Assembly (NCBI GenBank): GCA_963664245.1
Contig: OY760934.1
Location: forward strand, 2,418,001-2,482,000
DNA: 64,000 nucleotides
Direction: 5' to 3'
Source of the DNA: GCA-2711565 sp963664245
Lineage (GTDB): Bacteria > Bacteroidota > Bacteroidia > Bacteroidales > GCA-2711565
Under the pieces are notes generated by a model, which searched no databases, was not told the DNA's origin, and saw only the letters and a program-made list of their open reading frames with translations. How positions within the stretch are numbered: the stretch's first letter is position 1; every line of letters begins with the position of its first letter. A program made the translations under genes and the position numbers. Shown one piece after another: positions 1-8,774 of the stretch.

Positions 1-1
1 T

Positions 2-1309
2 GTAGAAGGTGGGAATAAGCTGGAGAACATGTCTTTTAATGTCCATTCTTTTAAACGAAAAGACAGAAGCGTACTTTATGGAGGGACAAGTTATGAAAGC
101 CAACGGAATTACAATGTTCATTGGAGCAATGTGGCCGATTACCAGCTCGTTTCCCCTTATATTATTGCCGACACTGTTGGCGGAACCTCAAAACAGGAAG
201 TCTACTCTTTTTTGGGAGGCTTTGCTTATAGATGGAACAATAAACTTTTTGGGATTAGTGCTAAATACCGTGCTGGTAAATCATACCGGACTATTGATCC
301 AAGGCCTAAAAGCACAACTTCTGATTTTTCTATAAATGCGGGCTTTGCCTTTGAATCTGCTTCTTACTATCTGGGAATTAGTTTGATGTATGAGGGTTAT
401 AAACAAGAACATGGGGTTGCTATTTATCGCCCTGGTGATGGAGGTAATTCAATTTACTATATGAAGGGGCTCGGTATCAGGGGAAAGCGTTTTTCTACGG
501 TTATTTCAAAAGGTAGTGGTGTAAGCTGTAATTATGATTTGGATAGTTATAAATTTAGTTTACAATGGTTTCCTAAGGATGTTGGCTATTTTTCTGCAAT
601 TTATTACAAGAGAGGTAAATTAGACCTGAATGACTCTAATAGCTACAATGCTTATATTAAGAACAAACTGAATATAAATAATTATTATGCTGAATTTGGT
701 CGGCAGTTTCTCCGATTTAGACTAAAAGCTTATGCCGGATTCCAGCAAAAAAAAGGTTTGGAATATGATTATGAGCAAGGGCAAAGTTTAGTTTATCTTA
801 ACCTTGCCCCAAGATATACTCAAAAGGAATTTTCGGGCGGACTTGTCTTTTTTGCCACTGCTGAGGATATGTTTTCAGACTGGAGTTGTTTTATAAAAGC
901 TGGTCTTGGATATTATAAATATAAGGAAGAGTATCAACATCCAAGTCCTGAACCGAGATCATCTCAGGAATTTGAATTTCTTTCGCCTGAGTTAATGTTG
1001 GGGGCTAGCAAACAGTATGCAAAATCGTCCATAACCCTGAAGATGGCAATGCGTTACGATCATTGCTTGAGTAAAGAGTTAAATGAGCCTTCTGAGGCAA
1101 TTCCCGAAGCTGTAGCTGTTCAATCTTTGGTGCTCCCCGATTTTGAATACCTTTCGGCAAAAAAGGTCTACCTGTCGCCACAGTTAAGGTACGACATTGA
1201 TTTGAAAAACAATTATGGGATTTATCTTATGCTTCAGCAATTTAGTGAATTATATATTGATGCTCGTCCCAAAACAGGATTACTTGTTGCCTTTGGCCTA
1301 ACCTTGTAA
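2..1309 (+). CDS. DUF6850 family outer membrane beta-barrel protein (5' partial)
   Basis: The reading frame is open to the left edge, so the true start lies outside the window; the internal ATG at 29 is probably not the start. About 435 residues are visible, rich in aromatic residues and alternating polar/hydrophobic stretches, and the product ends in a hydrophobic tail with a terminal LTL, as outer-membrane barrels do. The stretch with SPYIIADTVGG and later DPRPKS resembles DUF6850 barrels of Bacteroides, which I recall often sitting beside TonB-dependent receptor and DUF4876 genes (family knowledge, not seen here). Function unknown; an outer-membrane role in uptake is inferred. Two small envelope genes follow on the same strand and may belong to the same transcription unit. 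Confidence 0.7.
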   Translation, partial: VEGGNKLENMSFNVHSFKRKDRSVLYGGTSYESQRNYNVHWSNVADYQLVSPYIIADTVGGTSKQEVYSFLGGFAYRWNNKLFGISAKYRAGKSYRTIDPRPKSTTSDFSINAGFAFESASYYLGISLMYEGYKQEHGVAIYRPGDGGNSIYYMKGLGIRGKRFSTVISKGSGVSCNYDLDSYKFSLQWFPKDVGYFSAIYYKRGKLDLNDSNSYNAYIKNKLNINNYYAEFGRQFLRFRLKAYAGFQQKKGLEYDYEQGQSLVYLNLAPRYTQKEFSGGLVFFATAEDMFSDWSCFIKAGLGYYKYKEEYQHPSPEPRSSQEFEFLSPELMLGASKQYAKSSITLKMAMRYDHCLSKELNEPSEAIPEAVAVQSLVLPDFEYLSAKKVYLSPQLRYDIDLKNNYGIYLMLQQFSELYIDARPKTGLLVAFGLTL

Positions 1310-1388
1310 GTGAAAAAATATTGAAACCAGGAAATAAATTATTCGATTTCTAATAAAAATATAACTAGGAAATAAGAAAATTAAACCA

Positions 1389-1928
1389 ATGAGAAAGCTT
1401 TTATTTTTTTTCGCTCTTGTGTTTTTAGCAGGAGCCTGTCAAAACAATAATAAATTAAACCGCGCTGAAAACGGGGCGGAAAAATCAGAAATGGAACTAA
1501 CTTCTTTTTCTTCGCTTGATGATTTGTTTTTACATGTGAATGAAAATTTAGATAAAACCATTAAGTTAACGGGCGTGGTTACCCATACGTGCAAGCATTC
1601 AGGTAAACGTTGTTTTTTAGCCAATATCGATGGTAACGAAACAATAAGGATTGAAGCCAATGGCAAAATAACTGGTTTTAACCAGGAATTGGTTGGCTCA
1701 ACCATAACGGTTACCGGTATTTTAAAAGAAAGGCGGCTTACGAAAGAATATATCGACCAGTGGGAGGAAAAACTGAATGAGAAAATCGCGGAAGAAGATG
1801 GTTCGGCCGAAACCTGTGCCGCCGAAAATAATAACATCAACAAAATGCGCCAATGGATGAAAAAACATGGAAAAAATTATTATTCAATTTTTTTTATGGA
1901 AGGGATAGATTATGATGTTGTCAGATAA
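1389..1928 (+). CDS. Predicted lipoprotein with OB-fold domain
   Basis: The 179-residue product starts with a lipoprotein signal ending in LAGAC (Cys17), so it is probably anchored in the envelope after lipidation. Residues about 45-115 (segments KTIKLTGVVTHTC and GSTITVTGILKE) look like a five-strand OB-fold of the tRNA_anti-like type found in small Bacteroidota lipoproteins. Cysteines in the THTCKHSGKRC segment could bind a metal. The C-terminal third is charged and helical. It lies 79 bp after the barrel gene and 16 bp before a PepSY-type membrane protein, so the two small genes are probably co-transcribed. Function not known. Confidence 0.6.
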   Translation: MRKLLFFFALVFLAGACQNNNKLNRAENGAEKSEMELTSFSSLDDLFLHVNENLDKTIKLTGVVTHTCKHSGKRCFLANIDGNETIRIEANGKITGFNQELVGSTITVTGILKERRLTKEYIDQWEEKLNEKIAEEDGSAETCAAENNNINKMRQWMKKHGKNYYSIFFMEGIDYDVVR

Positions 1929-1944
1929 GTAAAAAAACAAAACA

Positions 1945-2481
1945 ATGAAAATTTTACGTAAGTGGGTTCGTATCTTTCATCGGGATTTGGGCTTTGTTAT
2001 GACTGGTTTGTGTTTGGTGTACGGAATTTCGGGATTTGTGTTGAATCATATGGGTAAAAACAATCCTGCTTACAAAACAACAGAAGGAACCGCTTGTTTT
2101 GCTCCTAAGTTAACAACCAAAGTTTTGGAAGAAACCTGGATAAAACGGGGAAATTTGCCCAAAATAAAGCAAGTTGTAAAAATAAATGGAGATCATTACC
2201 GCTTGCTTTTTGACGGAGGGATAGGGATTTATTCTGTTAATAATGGCATTGTTGAATATGAGCAGCACGAAAAAAAAGTAATTATTTACTACCTGAACAA
2301 ACTTCACTATAATAATGTGAAAGGGTGGACCATAATGGGGGATGTGTTTGCCATATCGCTTATCTTTTTTGCCCTATCGGGACTTATAATGGTACGAGGA
2401 AAAAAAGGAATTATGGGAAGGGGAAAATGGCTATTGCTCTTAGGGTTGCTAATCCCTTTAGTGTACGTTTTGTTAATGTAA
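1945..2481 (+). CDS. PepSY-associated transmembrane protein
   Basis: The 178-residue product has a first membrane helix at about 15-36 (FVMTGLCLVYGISGFVLNHM), a soluble part of about 80 residues, then two C-terminal helices (about 132-150 and 160-177). The N-terminal pattern WVRIFHRDLGF followed by a helix ending in NHM is typical of short PepSY-associated TM proteins, which occur with iron uptake or redox genes. The gene follows the OB-fold lipoprotein by 16 bp. The exact role is not known; involvement in envelope redox or metal handling is an inference from family context. Confidence 0.6.
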   Translation: MKILRKWVRIFHRDLGFVMTGLCLVYGISGFVLNHMGKNNPAYKTTEGTACFAPKLTTKVLEETWIKRGNLPKIKQVVKINGDHYRLLFDGGIGIYSVNNGIVEYEQHEKKVIIYYLNKLHYNNVKGWTIMGDVFAISLIFFALSGLIMVRGKKGIMGRGKWLLLLGLLIPLVYVLLM

Positions 2482-2569
2482 AATTTTGTGTGGTTTTGGG
2501 GTATACTTTGGGGAAAACGAAAGGGAAAAAAGACTGATTTAAAATACCCCTATCTCATAAACTGTGTAA

Positions 2570-2754
2570 ATGGAAAAAGACGGTTTATTAAATGACGATT
2601 TTCTCAATCAGTTTAAAACAGGGAGGATCATAATGATTTTTTGAAGCAACTTCAAAAGCGGGGCATTGAGAAGATGCTCGAAGGGGAACTTGATGGTTAT
2701 CTGGGTTATAAAAAGAACCAGAAATCCGATAACCCCATTTCTGTGAGCGTATAA
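2570..2754 (+). pseudogene. IS256-family transposase N-terminal remnant, frameshifted
   Basis: An ATG at 2570 opens a frame reading MEKDGLLNDDFLNQFKTG and then hits a stop. A shift of frame near 2625 restores EDHNDFLKQLQKRGIEKM followed by LEGELDGYLGYKKNQKS, the characteristic N-terminus of IS256/Mutator-type transposases (full proteins are about 400 residues). Only about 60 residues survive before a stop at 2752. No DDE catalytic core is present. It is a dead remnant marking the left edge of the export island. Confidence 0.75.
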
Positions 2755-2928
2755 GTATCGAACTTATAAAATTATCATTTTTAGCTTCCAGGATTCCTCA
2801 TAATTGTAATAACCTTTGAAAGGATTTCTTCGTTTTTATAGATTCTCCTATATTTCTGATGTTATTTTTCTACATTACATTTCAGTTTTTCTAATACTTT
2901 TGCATTTTTTAAGACGAAGTTTTATAAA
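2755..2928. other. AT-rich spacer, no gene seen
   Basis: This stretch joins the transposase remnant to the 3' end of the barrel gene on the minus strand. It holds no convincing ORF. A plus-strand TACTTTTG box at 2895-2902 matches the Bacteroidota -7 consensus but faces into the convergent gene. Confidence 0.5.
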
Positions 2929-4149
2929 TTAAAAACAAAACTTAGCCTTTACCCAATATTCTGAGTTGTCTTGATAGTGAGAAAACATCCCTTTGTCACC
3001 GTTGAACCAGTCATAACCAGCCATTAAGTGAATTTGGTCGGTAAGGGAATAGTCGGCAGAGAAACGTGTAAACGAGCCTTTGTTAAGCACATCGATATAG
3101 GCATACGCCGATAGTTTTAGAGTGCTACGTAATAATGATTTTGAGACACTCATAGTTGCATAGGCAGTGTTTTGGTCGGTGGTCATTGATTCGTCATAAT
3201 TACTGATGAGTTTGTGATAATACTGTGCCATTACTGTCCATTCATTACCGGCATACCAGTCTACCCCAAGAAGAAAATAAGTAGCATTTTTTTTAATTTT
3301 TTCGTTATTGTTGATTTCTTGGAGTTCATCGAAGTACTCTGCAATTTCGCCACGTACCACAAATTTACTGACCGGCATAGAAAAATCTATCCCCAGCATA
3401 TTTAAACGTTCGTAGTTGGCGGTAAGTTGAAGTGTGTCGTTGTTTGACGAATAACCGTAACTGAAAACCGGATTCTTATTCCATCCGTGCAATGCCGACA
3501 CTGAAAAATCAATGCCACTTAGAAAAAATGAAAAACGTCCGCCAAATTCACTGTTTTTCAGTGTATGTTTAGGCGTGTTATCCATATTTTTCACATAAGG
3601 CATTGTAAACAAATTGGTAATTGACCACGGATTGTCTTCATCAACTGGCAATACAAAAAACTCGGAGATTGGTATAAAAATCAAATCGAGGTTGTAGCTT
3701 GGTTTCACATATTTTAATCGAAACGCATTAACAGGAATACGAATATCATCGTAATCACGTGCCAGAAATTCGGTATAATCCATTGGTGATATAATGTCGG
3801 TAATACGCATTCCATCGGCTACGCCCCAAATCACAATTTGCTTTCCTACTTTAAAATCCCAATTGTTGGTGGTGTATTGAAAAAATGCTTCACGAAGTTC
3901 AATTTTAGTTTGGTCTTCGACAATGTTGTTATATACTGAATTAAGCGAAGCAAACATATACGATTTTCCTTTGCGTGTCTCAAACTCGGTACGTAAACGA
4001 CTACGCGAACTCATAAAATCATTCGGACTTTTGCTTCGCACAGCGTGATAGGTATCGACAAAACCGCTGAATTTGTAATTGATATTATCTTGTGCGGTTG
4101 CAGTAACGGTAATAAAGAGAAAGAGTATGATGTAATTTAATGTTTTCAT
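2929..4149 (-). CDS. DUF1302-like outer membrane beta-barrel protein
   Basis: The 406-residue product has a Sec signal ending in TATAQ (about residue 20) and then a strand-rich sequence with an aromatic C-terminal residue (KAKFCF), typical of an outer-membrane barrel. The segment VGKQIVIWGVADGMRITDII matches the pattern of DUF1302/alginate-porin-like proteins that sit beside MMPL transporters. It is the last gene of the minus-strand island, 37 bp after the LolA-like gene. With the MMPL permease and the periplasmic LolA-like protein it could form an inner membrane-periplasm-outer membrane route for a lipid-like substrate (inference). The substrate is unknown. Confidence 0.6.
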   Translation of the reverse strand: MKTLNYIILFLFITVTATAQDNINYKFSGFVDTYHAVRSKSPNDFMSSRSRLRTEFETRKGKSYMFASLNSVYNNIVEDQTKIELREAFFQYTTNNWDFKVGKQIVIWGVADGMRITDIISPMDYTEFLARDYDDIRIPVNAFRLKYVKPSYNLDLIFIPISEFFVLPVDEDNPWSITNLFTMPYVKNMDNTPKHTLKNSEFGGRFSFFLSGIDFSVSALHGWNKNPVFSYGYSSNNDTLQLTANYERLNMLGIDFSMPVSKFVVRGEIAEYFDELQEINNNEKIKKNATYFLLGVDWYAGNEWTVMAQYYHKLISNYDESMTTDQNTAYATMSVSKSLLRSTLKLSAYAYIDVLNKGSFTRFSADYSLTDQIHLMAGYDWFNGDKGMFSHYQDNSEYWVKAKFCF

Positions 4150-4186
4150 TTTTTATTTTTTGCTATTGGCGATTAGATAACTGCCA
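4150..4186. repeat. GCTATTGGC-type degenerate repeat, spacer 1
   Basis: The spacer between the barrel and LolA-like genes holds TGCTATTGGCGATTAG and CTGCCACTAA, a short form of the repeat seen in all non-overlapping spacers of this island. Confidence 0.45.
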
Positions 4187-4981
4187 CTAAAGCCCTCCTT
4201 TCTCCAACTTTGCGACAGTAAATGCACTTTCGTCAATATTGATGTTATATTTCGGATTTTCAATGGAAATGACAGTTTCGTGATTGGTTTGCAGGTTTTT
4301 CATATCCATTTTTTGAGCTATCCAAAAGCCATCCACTTGATTGATATTTGACATTTTTAATGTTCTATGTAATTTGCCCAATTTATCGTAATATTCTACT
4401 TGAACAGCAATAAGACAATCTTGACGTATCCACGAAATCTTTTTTGAGAAAATATCTCGACTGTCTTTTGAGGTTGATTCAAGAACCCAACATTTATAAC
4501 CATCAACTGTTTCTTCACGAAGGAGTTTGTGCTCATCTTCGTCAATGTTACGGCTACCCATATCATCGTAAGTAAAATCAGTACCCATAAAGTAGTCTTT
4601 CTTTGCTGATGCACCACTGATACGGCGTGTTTTCATCATCGCAGGCAGATACAACCATTTATCATCGTCTTTTCCTATTTCATCGTAATCCCAAGTCAAG
4701 AAACCTGTACCTTTTACATCTCCCGGATACTGGAAAAACATCAATGTCTTTTTATCTTTCATGTTTTTCCCGTAATCCATTGAGTACGAAATTACTTTGC
4801 GTTCGCGTACACTTCCTCGTTTGTTAATTAGTTTCATCGTCATTTCCGATGTACGTGTGTCGCCATCGGCACGGTCTTTTATTTTTTGTGCGATATCGCG
4901 TCCTGTTAATGTTTGAGCATTGATGCCCGTTGCTATTATTATTAAAATAGCTAATAATGTTGTAATTTTTAATATTTTCAT
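4187..4981 (-). CDS. Outer membrane lipoprotein-sorting protein (LolA-like)
   Basis: The 264-residue product has a Sec signal ending in TGINAQ and then ends in a LolA-fold domain of the type annotated as outer membrane lipoprotein-sorting protein: an early TSEMTMKLINKRGS, a central KDKKTLMFFQYPGDVKGTGF, and a WLYLPAMMKTRRIS stretch. The fold is an incomplete barrel that carries acyl chains through the periplasm (family knowledge). It is not the housekeeping LolA; proteins of this branch are encoded next to MMPL/RND transporters, as here. It probably receives a hydrophobic substrate from the MMPL protein 129 bp upstream. Confidence 0.75.
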   Translation of the reverse strand: MKILKITTLLAILIIIATGINAQTLTGRDIAQKIKDRADGDTRTSEMTMKLINKRGSVRERKVISYSMDYGKNMKDKKTLMFFQYPGDVKGTGFLTWDYDEIGKDDDKWLYLPAMMKTRRISGASAKKDYFMGTDFTYDDMGSRNIDEDEHKLLREETVDGYKCWVLESTSKDSRDIFSKKISWIRQDCLIAVQVEYYDKLGKLHRTLKMSNINQVDGFWIAQKMDMKNLQTNHETVISIENPKYNINIDESAFTVAKLEKGGL

Positions 4982-5110
4982 TTTTCTATATTTTAAGCTA
5001 TTGGCACTTAGCTGCCAAGAGCGATTTGTGTTTTTTTGTATTGTTTATGAGCTGTTGGCTATTTGCTAATTGCCAAGGGCTAAAAGCTAACAGCCAACTC
5101 CCATCAGCGA
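4982..5110. repeat. GCTATTGGC-type degenerate repeat, spacer 2
   Basis: This spacer has several units in both orientations: AAGCTATTGGCACTTAGC, GCTGCCAAGAGCG, GAGCTGTTGGCTATTTGC, TAATTGCCAAGGGC and AAGCTAACAGCCAAC. The consensus is about GCT(A/G)TTGGC and its complement GCCAA(T/C)AGC. Confidence 0.5.
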
Positions 5111-7456
5111 TTACTTGTTTTCTTTCCCAAAAATATTAAACCACTTAAATAGTATCGGAGTGATAAATAAATCGGCAAACAAAGCCGCCAACATTCCTAT
5201 AACAGCCAACAATCCGAGGTTGAAATACGTTAATGCGGCTGAGGTGGCGTACACTATAAAATTGGCAGAAATCACTATTGTTGATAATACTAACGCTACT
5301 CCAACCACACGGAACGAACGCAAAATTGATTCTTTGTAATTTCTTGAACGATTAAATTCTAAATGACCGTGGTTAATAAAATGAATGGTATCATCAACCG
5401 CTAAACCAAGAATCATTGGAATAATGGTTGCTGTCATCATATCAAGCGGAATGCCCATCCATCCCATTACTCCTCCTACAGCAAGAGCAGGCGCAATATT
5501 TGGTATCAGACCAATAAGTCCGACACGAACACTTCCGAAAACAATCATTAGCAATAAAGCAATAATAATTAACGCCAAGCCAAACGATTGTATTTGTCCT
5601 CGGACCACATATTGCATCATTGCTGTAAATTGAGGAAGACTACCCACTACAGAAACCTTTGCATTTGGGAAAATGGTGCTTGCTTGTTTTTGAATATCAG
5701 CTAATTCGCATTCAGCTTCGCCCGAATTAAACGAATTAAGTTCTATCATAATTCGTAAGCGTTTATAATCATAATCAATCCAATATTCCGACTCTGTTCC
5801 ACCTGCATTTTCATACAATAAAAGCATTTGTGCAACTTGATTCTCATTATTGGGAATTTGATAAAAAGCTTTCTGATTTTCATTCAAGGTTTGGTTTAAA
5901 TCCTTAACTATGTCCAAAATTGAGGTGGTTCGTTTGGTCAATTCATAATTCTCGGCACAATGGGCTACTTCTTCTAATTTTTTAAAATTTTCCGGTTTTT
6001 TAGCATCTCCATCTTCAGGAAATTCGACCAATAAATCGTAAGAGTAAATCGAACCAAGTTCTGTTTCACAGACATCCAATAGATTTTTCACATACGGAAT
6101 TTTACGCCCCATTGTTTTTTCAATATCGAAAGCTGTTTCAACTTTAAAAACACCTACAATAAGTATGATTGAAGCAATAACAGACGTGATGATGATGCCT
6201 TTTGAATGGGACAACACAAAATTGCCGAGTTTTTCCATTTGACGGTCGAGCCATCGTCCTCCCTTTTCACGAATGGCAGGATGTGGTTCTTTATTTTTAC
6301 CAAAACTCAACAAGGCCGGCATTAGTAAAATAACAATTAGAAATGTTAACAAGACACACGCTGCCGTTGCAACTCCTACAAAACGAAGTGGTCTCATTGG
6401 AATAACCAAAAATGTGAGCAAAGCTGTCATTGTTGTCAGTGCCGAAAATAATACCGGCCAACCCATTTCTTTTAGCGTTTCGGTGACAGCTTGTTTACGT
6501 TGACCGTGAAATGTGATTTGCTTCTTGAAATATGAAAACAGATGAATGTTATAAGCTATGGCAATGGCAAACGATAAAAGAATTGGTAACGACATCATTC
6601 CGCTGTCGATAGGATACCCAATATGTCCCAAAGTACCGTAAATAATAACAATGGAGCTGATTGACGTAAACAATGGCACTGCCACACCACGAAACGACTT
6701 TGTGGCAAAAATCAGAACAATAATTGCAAGTAGAAGTGCTAATCTCATTACACGTCCGGTTTCATGGGTAAAGTACATTTGCTTTTTGTATGCGATGTAT
6801 GGCATTCCAGTAGCTCGCGGCGAAAGAACTTGGTATTTGTCTTTCGAAATAATGCGGTCGGTCTCTTTTCCTGTTACATAATCAGGTCCTTTGGTACTGG
6901 TTTTTTGCCATACTGAATCTTCCGGAAACGTCCGTAATTTCAGAATTATCCACGTTAATTGTCCATTTTTTGAAACCAATTTTTCGGCAATATTCGGTTT
7001 GCTATATGCTTTTTTACGAATAGAATCGAGCAAGGTCTTGTCCGAAGATATTTCATCAGGAACAATCTGCTCTATTTGCATTCCGTATTCTGTTCCGGTC
7101 ATAAACTCGATGTCGGTCAATGAGGTGATTTTTTCGGCATACGATAAGCTATCCATCAATTCGTTGGATAATTCACGAATGAGTTCTAAATTGTCTTTAC
7201 TGAACGAATTGTCACATTCGGTAAGTACTGCCACAAAATTATCGTTCCCGAATATTTCTTTAAACTCGTCGGTTTTGACCAACATAGGGTCACCTTCCAG
7301 GAAATATCCATCCCACGATGATTCCATCATCAATCTAGGTAAACCCGTAAACGCCAAGCCGACTATGGCGATAAATCCCACAATAATTAGCCATCGGAAT
7401 CTCATTATACCCGTTGCACGTTTCTCAAACCAGTTGTTAATCTTTTGTATATTCAT
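5111..7456 (-). CDS. MMPL/RND-superfamily exporter
   Basis: The 781-residue product has the two-fold RND layout: a first helix (about 20-40), a large extracytoplasmic domain (about 45-230), a helix bundle (about 235-395), a second single helix (about 420-440), a second extracytoplasmic domain and a final bundle (about 630-775). The second bundle carries GLAVDDTIHF, the TM4-type motif with acidic proton-relay residues. The equivalent place in the first bundle reads IAIAYNIHLF and has no aspartate, so only one half appears to carry the relay. The family exports lipids and hydrophobic molecules. It sits between the methyltransferase and LolA-like genes in one minus-strand row. Confidence 0.8.
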   Translation of the reverse strand: MNIQKINNWFEKRATGIMRFRWLIIVGFIAIVGLAFTGLPRLMMESSWDGYFLEGDPMLVKTDEFKEIFGNDNFVAVLTECDNSFSKDNLELIRELSNELMDSLSYAEKITSLTDIEFMTGTEYGMQIEQIVPDEISSDKTLLDSIRKKAYSKPNIAEKLVSKNGQLTWIILKLRTFPEDSVWQKTSTKGPDYVTGKETDRIISKDKYQVLSPRATGMPYIAYKKQMYFTHETGRVMRLALLLAIIVLIFATKSFRGVAVPLFTSISSIVIIYGTLGHIGYPIDSGMMSLPILLSFAIAIAYNIHLFSYFKKQITFHGQRKQAVTETLKEMGWPVLFSALTTMTALLTFLVIPMRPLRFVGVATAACVLLTFLIVILLMPALLSFGKNKEPHPAIREKGGRWLDRQMEKLGNFVLSHSKGIIITSVIASIILIVGVFKVETAFDIEKTMGRKIPYVKNLLDVCETELGSIYSYDLLVEFPEDGDAKKPENFKKLEEVAHCAENYELTKRTTSILDIVKDLNQTLNENQKAFYQIPNNENQVAQMLLLYENAGGTESEYWIDYDYKRLRIMIELNSFNSGEAECELADIQKQASTIFPNAKVSVVGSLPQFTAMMQYVVRGQIQSFGLALIIIALLLMIVFGSVRVGLIGLIPNIAPALAVGGVMGWMGIPLDMMTATIIPMILGLAVDDTIHFINHGHLEFNRSRNYKESILRSFRVVGVALVLSTIVISANFIVYATSAALTYFNLGLLAVIGMLAALFADLFITPILFKWFNIFGKENK

Positions 7457-7547
7457 TATTTTATGTTTTTTTATTTGTTAGCTGTTGATTATTGGCTGTT
7501 AAAGCTAAATGCCAAAAGTTAACAGTTAATTACTAAAGCCCCGTTTC
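7457..7547. repeat. GCTATTGGC-type degenerate repeat, spacer 3
   Basis: The units TTAGCTGTTGATTATTGGC, TAAAGCTAAATGCC and AAAAGTTAACAG lie between the MMPL and methyltransferase genes and are of the same type as in spacers 1, 2 and 4. Confidence 0.45.
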
Positions 7548-8600
7548 CTAAACTTTTTTCCTCGCTGCCAATAGCATAGTCGAGAAAGCATAACTTCCAT
7601 CAGCTTGCTGAACTTTGAAATCCCTAAAACCAACTTCGGTGAGTGCTGCTTTTAGTACCGATTCGGACAATTGATGCGTTGGATACCCTAATATTCGAGT
7701 GTGGAGTTCAACTAATGCAAGCGTTAATTCATTTTCTTTATCCATTGCGTTGTCGCAAATGTGATTCGATACGAAAATTCCTCCTGGTTTCATCGACCTA
7801 TTGATTCGTCTAAGTAAATCAACCAGTTCGCCGTTTGCTCCATATTCATATAAATAATGCGAGATGAAAAAGAAATCGTATCCTTCGCCAAAGTCATCTT
7901 CGTTTTTCATATTGAATCCGTGGTAAGTAACACGATTAAAATCCGTTTCGTTTTTCTTTAGTTCTTTGGCATTTTCGCAAACCTCGGGCAAATCGTACAC
8001 GTTTGCTTGCAGGTTTGGATTTTCGTGCAAAAAGGCATACGAAAAATAACCAATATTGCCTGCTAAGTCACACATCTTGGTACACGATTCAAAATCAGGA
8101 AGGTTTTTCACAAACTTCAAAACCCCTTGCAATCCTCCTGCTTTCATTCCTTGTTCCATATTGATGGATGCCTCTTTGGTATTCCACATTTTACCATCAA
8201 ATTCGGGCATTTCACCTTTCAATGCTTGAATGATATAATCAAAAGGTCCGTTGCTGCCATCAAATTGCTGTATGCTATTAATTTGACAGGCTTCCGATGA
8301 TTGAACAAGGTATTCTTCTGCAAGAATGGTTAAACCGTAAGTGTCATTTTCGATAGAAACCAATCCAATTTTTTCAAGCACTTTTAATAATGCTTCGGTG
8401 ACGTTTTTTTGTGTTCCTAATTTTGTTACAATAGCCTCCAACGTGAAATCTTGTTTGGAATAGGTCAATGAAAAATCATTTTTCGACAATAGCTCAAAAA
8501 GTTGTATTTCGATAGCTGCATTAATGACTTTTGGAATATAACTAATATACAGTAGGTTGTTAAGTTTACTGTAGTGCGAATGTAATGTTGGTATGTTCAT
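7548..8600 (-). CDS. SAM-dependent O-methyltransferase-like protein
   Basis: The 350-residue product has an N-terminal helical dimerisation/winged-helix region (about 1-110), as in plant-type and hydroxyneurosporene O-methyltransferases, and a C-terminal Rossmann domain. Motif I reads DLAGNIGYFS (about residue 178), a degenerate form of DxGGGxG. Later motifs include NVYDLPEV, which gives the acidic residue for the SAM ribose, and LLRRINRSMKPGGIFVSNH. The substrate cannot be told from sequence. The position between an ABC exporter pair and an MMPL system suggests it finishes a small molecule that is then exported (inference). Confidence 0.7.
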   Translation of the reverse strand: MNIPTLHSHYSKLNNLLYISYIPKVINAAIEIQLFELLSKNDFSLTYSKQDFTLEAIVTKLGTQKNVTEALLKVLEKIGLVSIENDTYGLTILAEEYLVQSSEACQINSIQQFDGSNGPFDYIIQALKGEMPEFDGKMWNTKEASINMEQGMKAGGLQGVLKFVKNLPDFESCTKMCDLAGNIGYFSYAFLHENPNLQANVYDLPEVCENAKELKKNETDFNRVTYHGFNMKNEDDFGEGYDFFFISHYLYEYGANGELVDLLRRINRSMKPGGIFVSNHICDNAMDKENELTLALVELHTRILGYPTHQLSESVLKAALTEVGFRDFKVQQADGSYAFSTMLLAARKKV

Positions 8601-8774
8601 ATTATTTTGTTTTTTTATGCCGTTAGCTGTTGGCGATTTGCCTTTGGCTACTGGCTGTGTCGCTCCTTCGGAGCTTACGTTATTTATTAATATTTCTTTC
8701 TACAAAGGTGTCGTACCTACGGTACTTTTTTGCTGTTTACTAAGAGCCAACAGCTGCTGCTACTGCCACTCCTC
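8601..8774. repeat. GCTATTGGC-type degenerate repeat, spacer 4
   Basis: GTTAGCTGTTGGCGATTTGCC and later GAGCCAACAGCTGC bracket the two small palindromic hairpins (8662-8725). The last gene's stop lies in this region, so the spacer proper ends at 8774. Confidence 0.45.
8662..8725. repeat. Pair of short hairpin units in an operon spacer
   Basis: Two perfect 5-bp palindromic hairpins with 3-nt loops lie 38 bp apart: GCTCC-TTC-GGAGC at 8662-8674 and GTACC-TAC-GGTAC at 8713-8725. Each is preceded by TGTC or GTGTC. They resemble small dispersed hairpin repeats (REP-like) seen in Bacteroidota intergenic DNA. Copy number elsewhere cannot be judged from this window. Confidence 0.5.

Noticed and set aside
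2895..2902. TACTTTTG promoter box on the plus strand
   Set aside because: It faces a convergent gene and has no ORF behind it, so a chance match or a leftover from the insertion is more likely.
6891..7481. A 196-codon plus-strand frame opposite the MMPL N-terminus
   Set aside because: It is a shadow of the MMPL reading frame.
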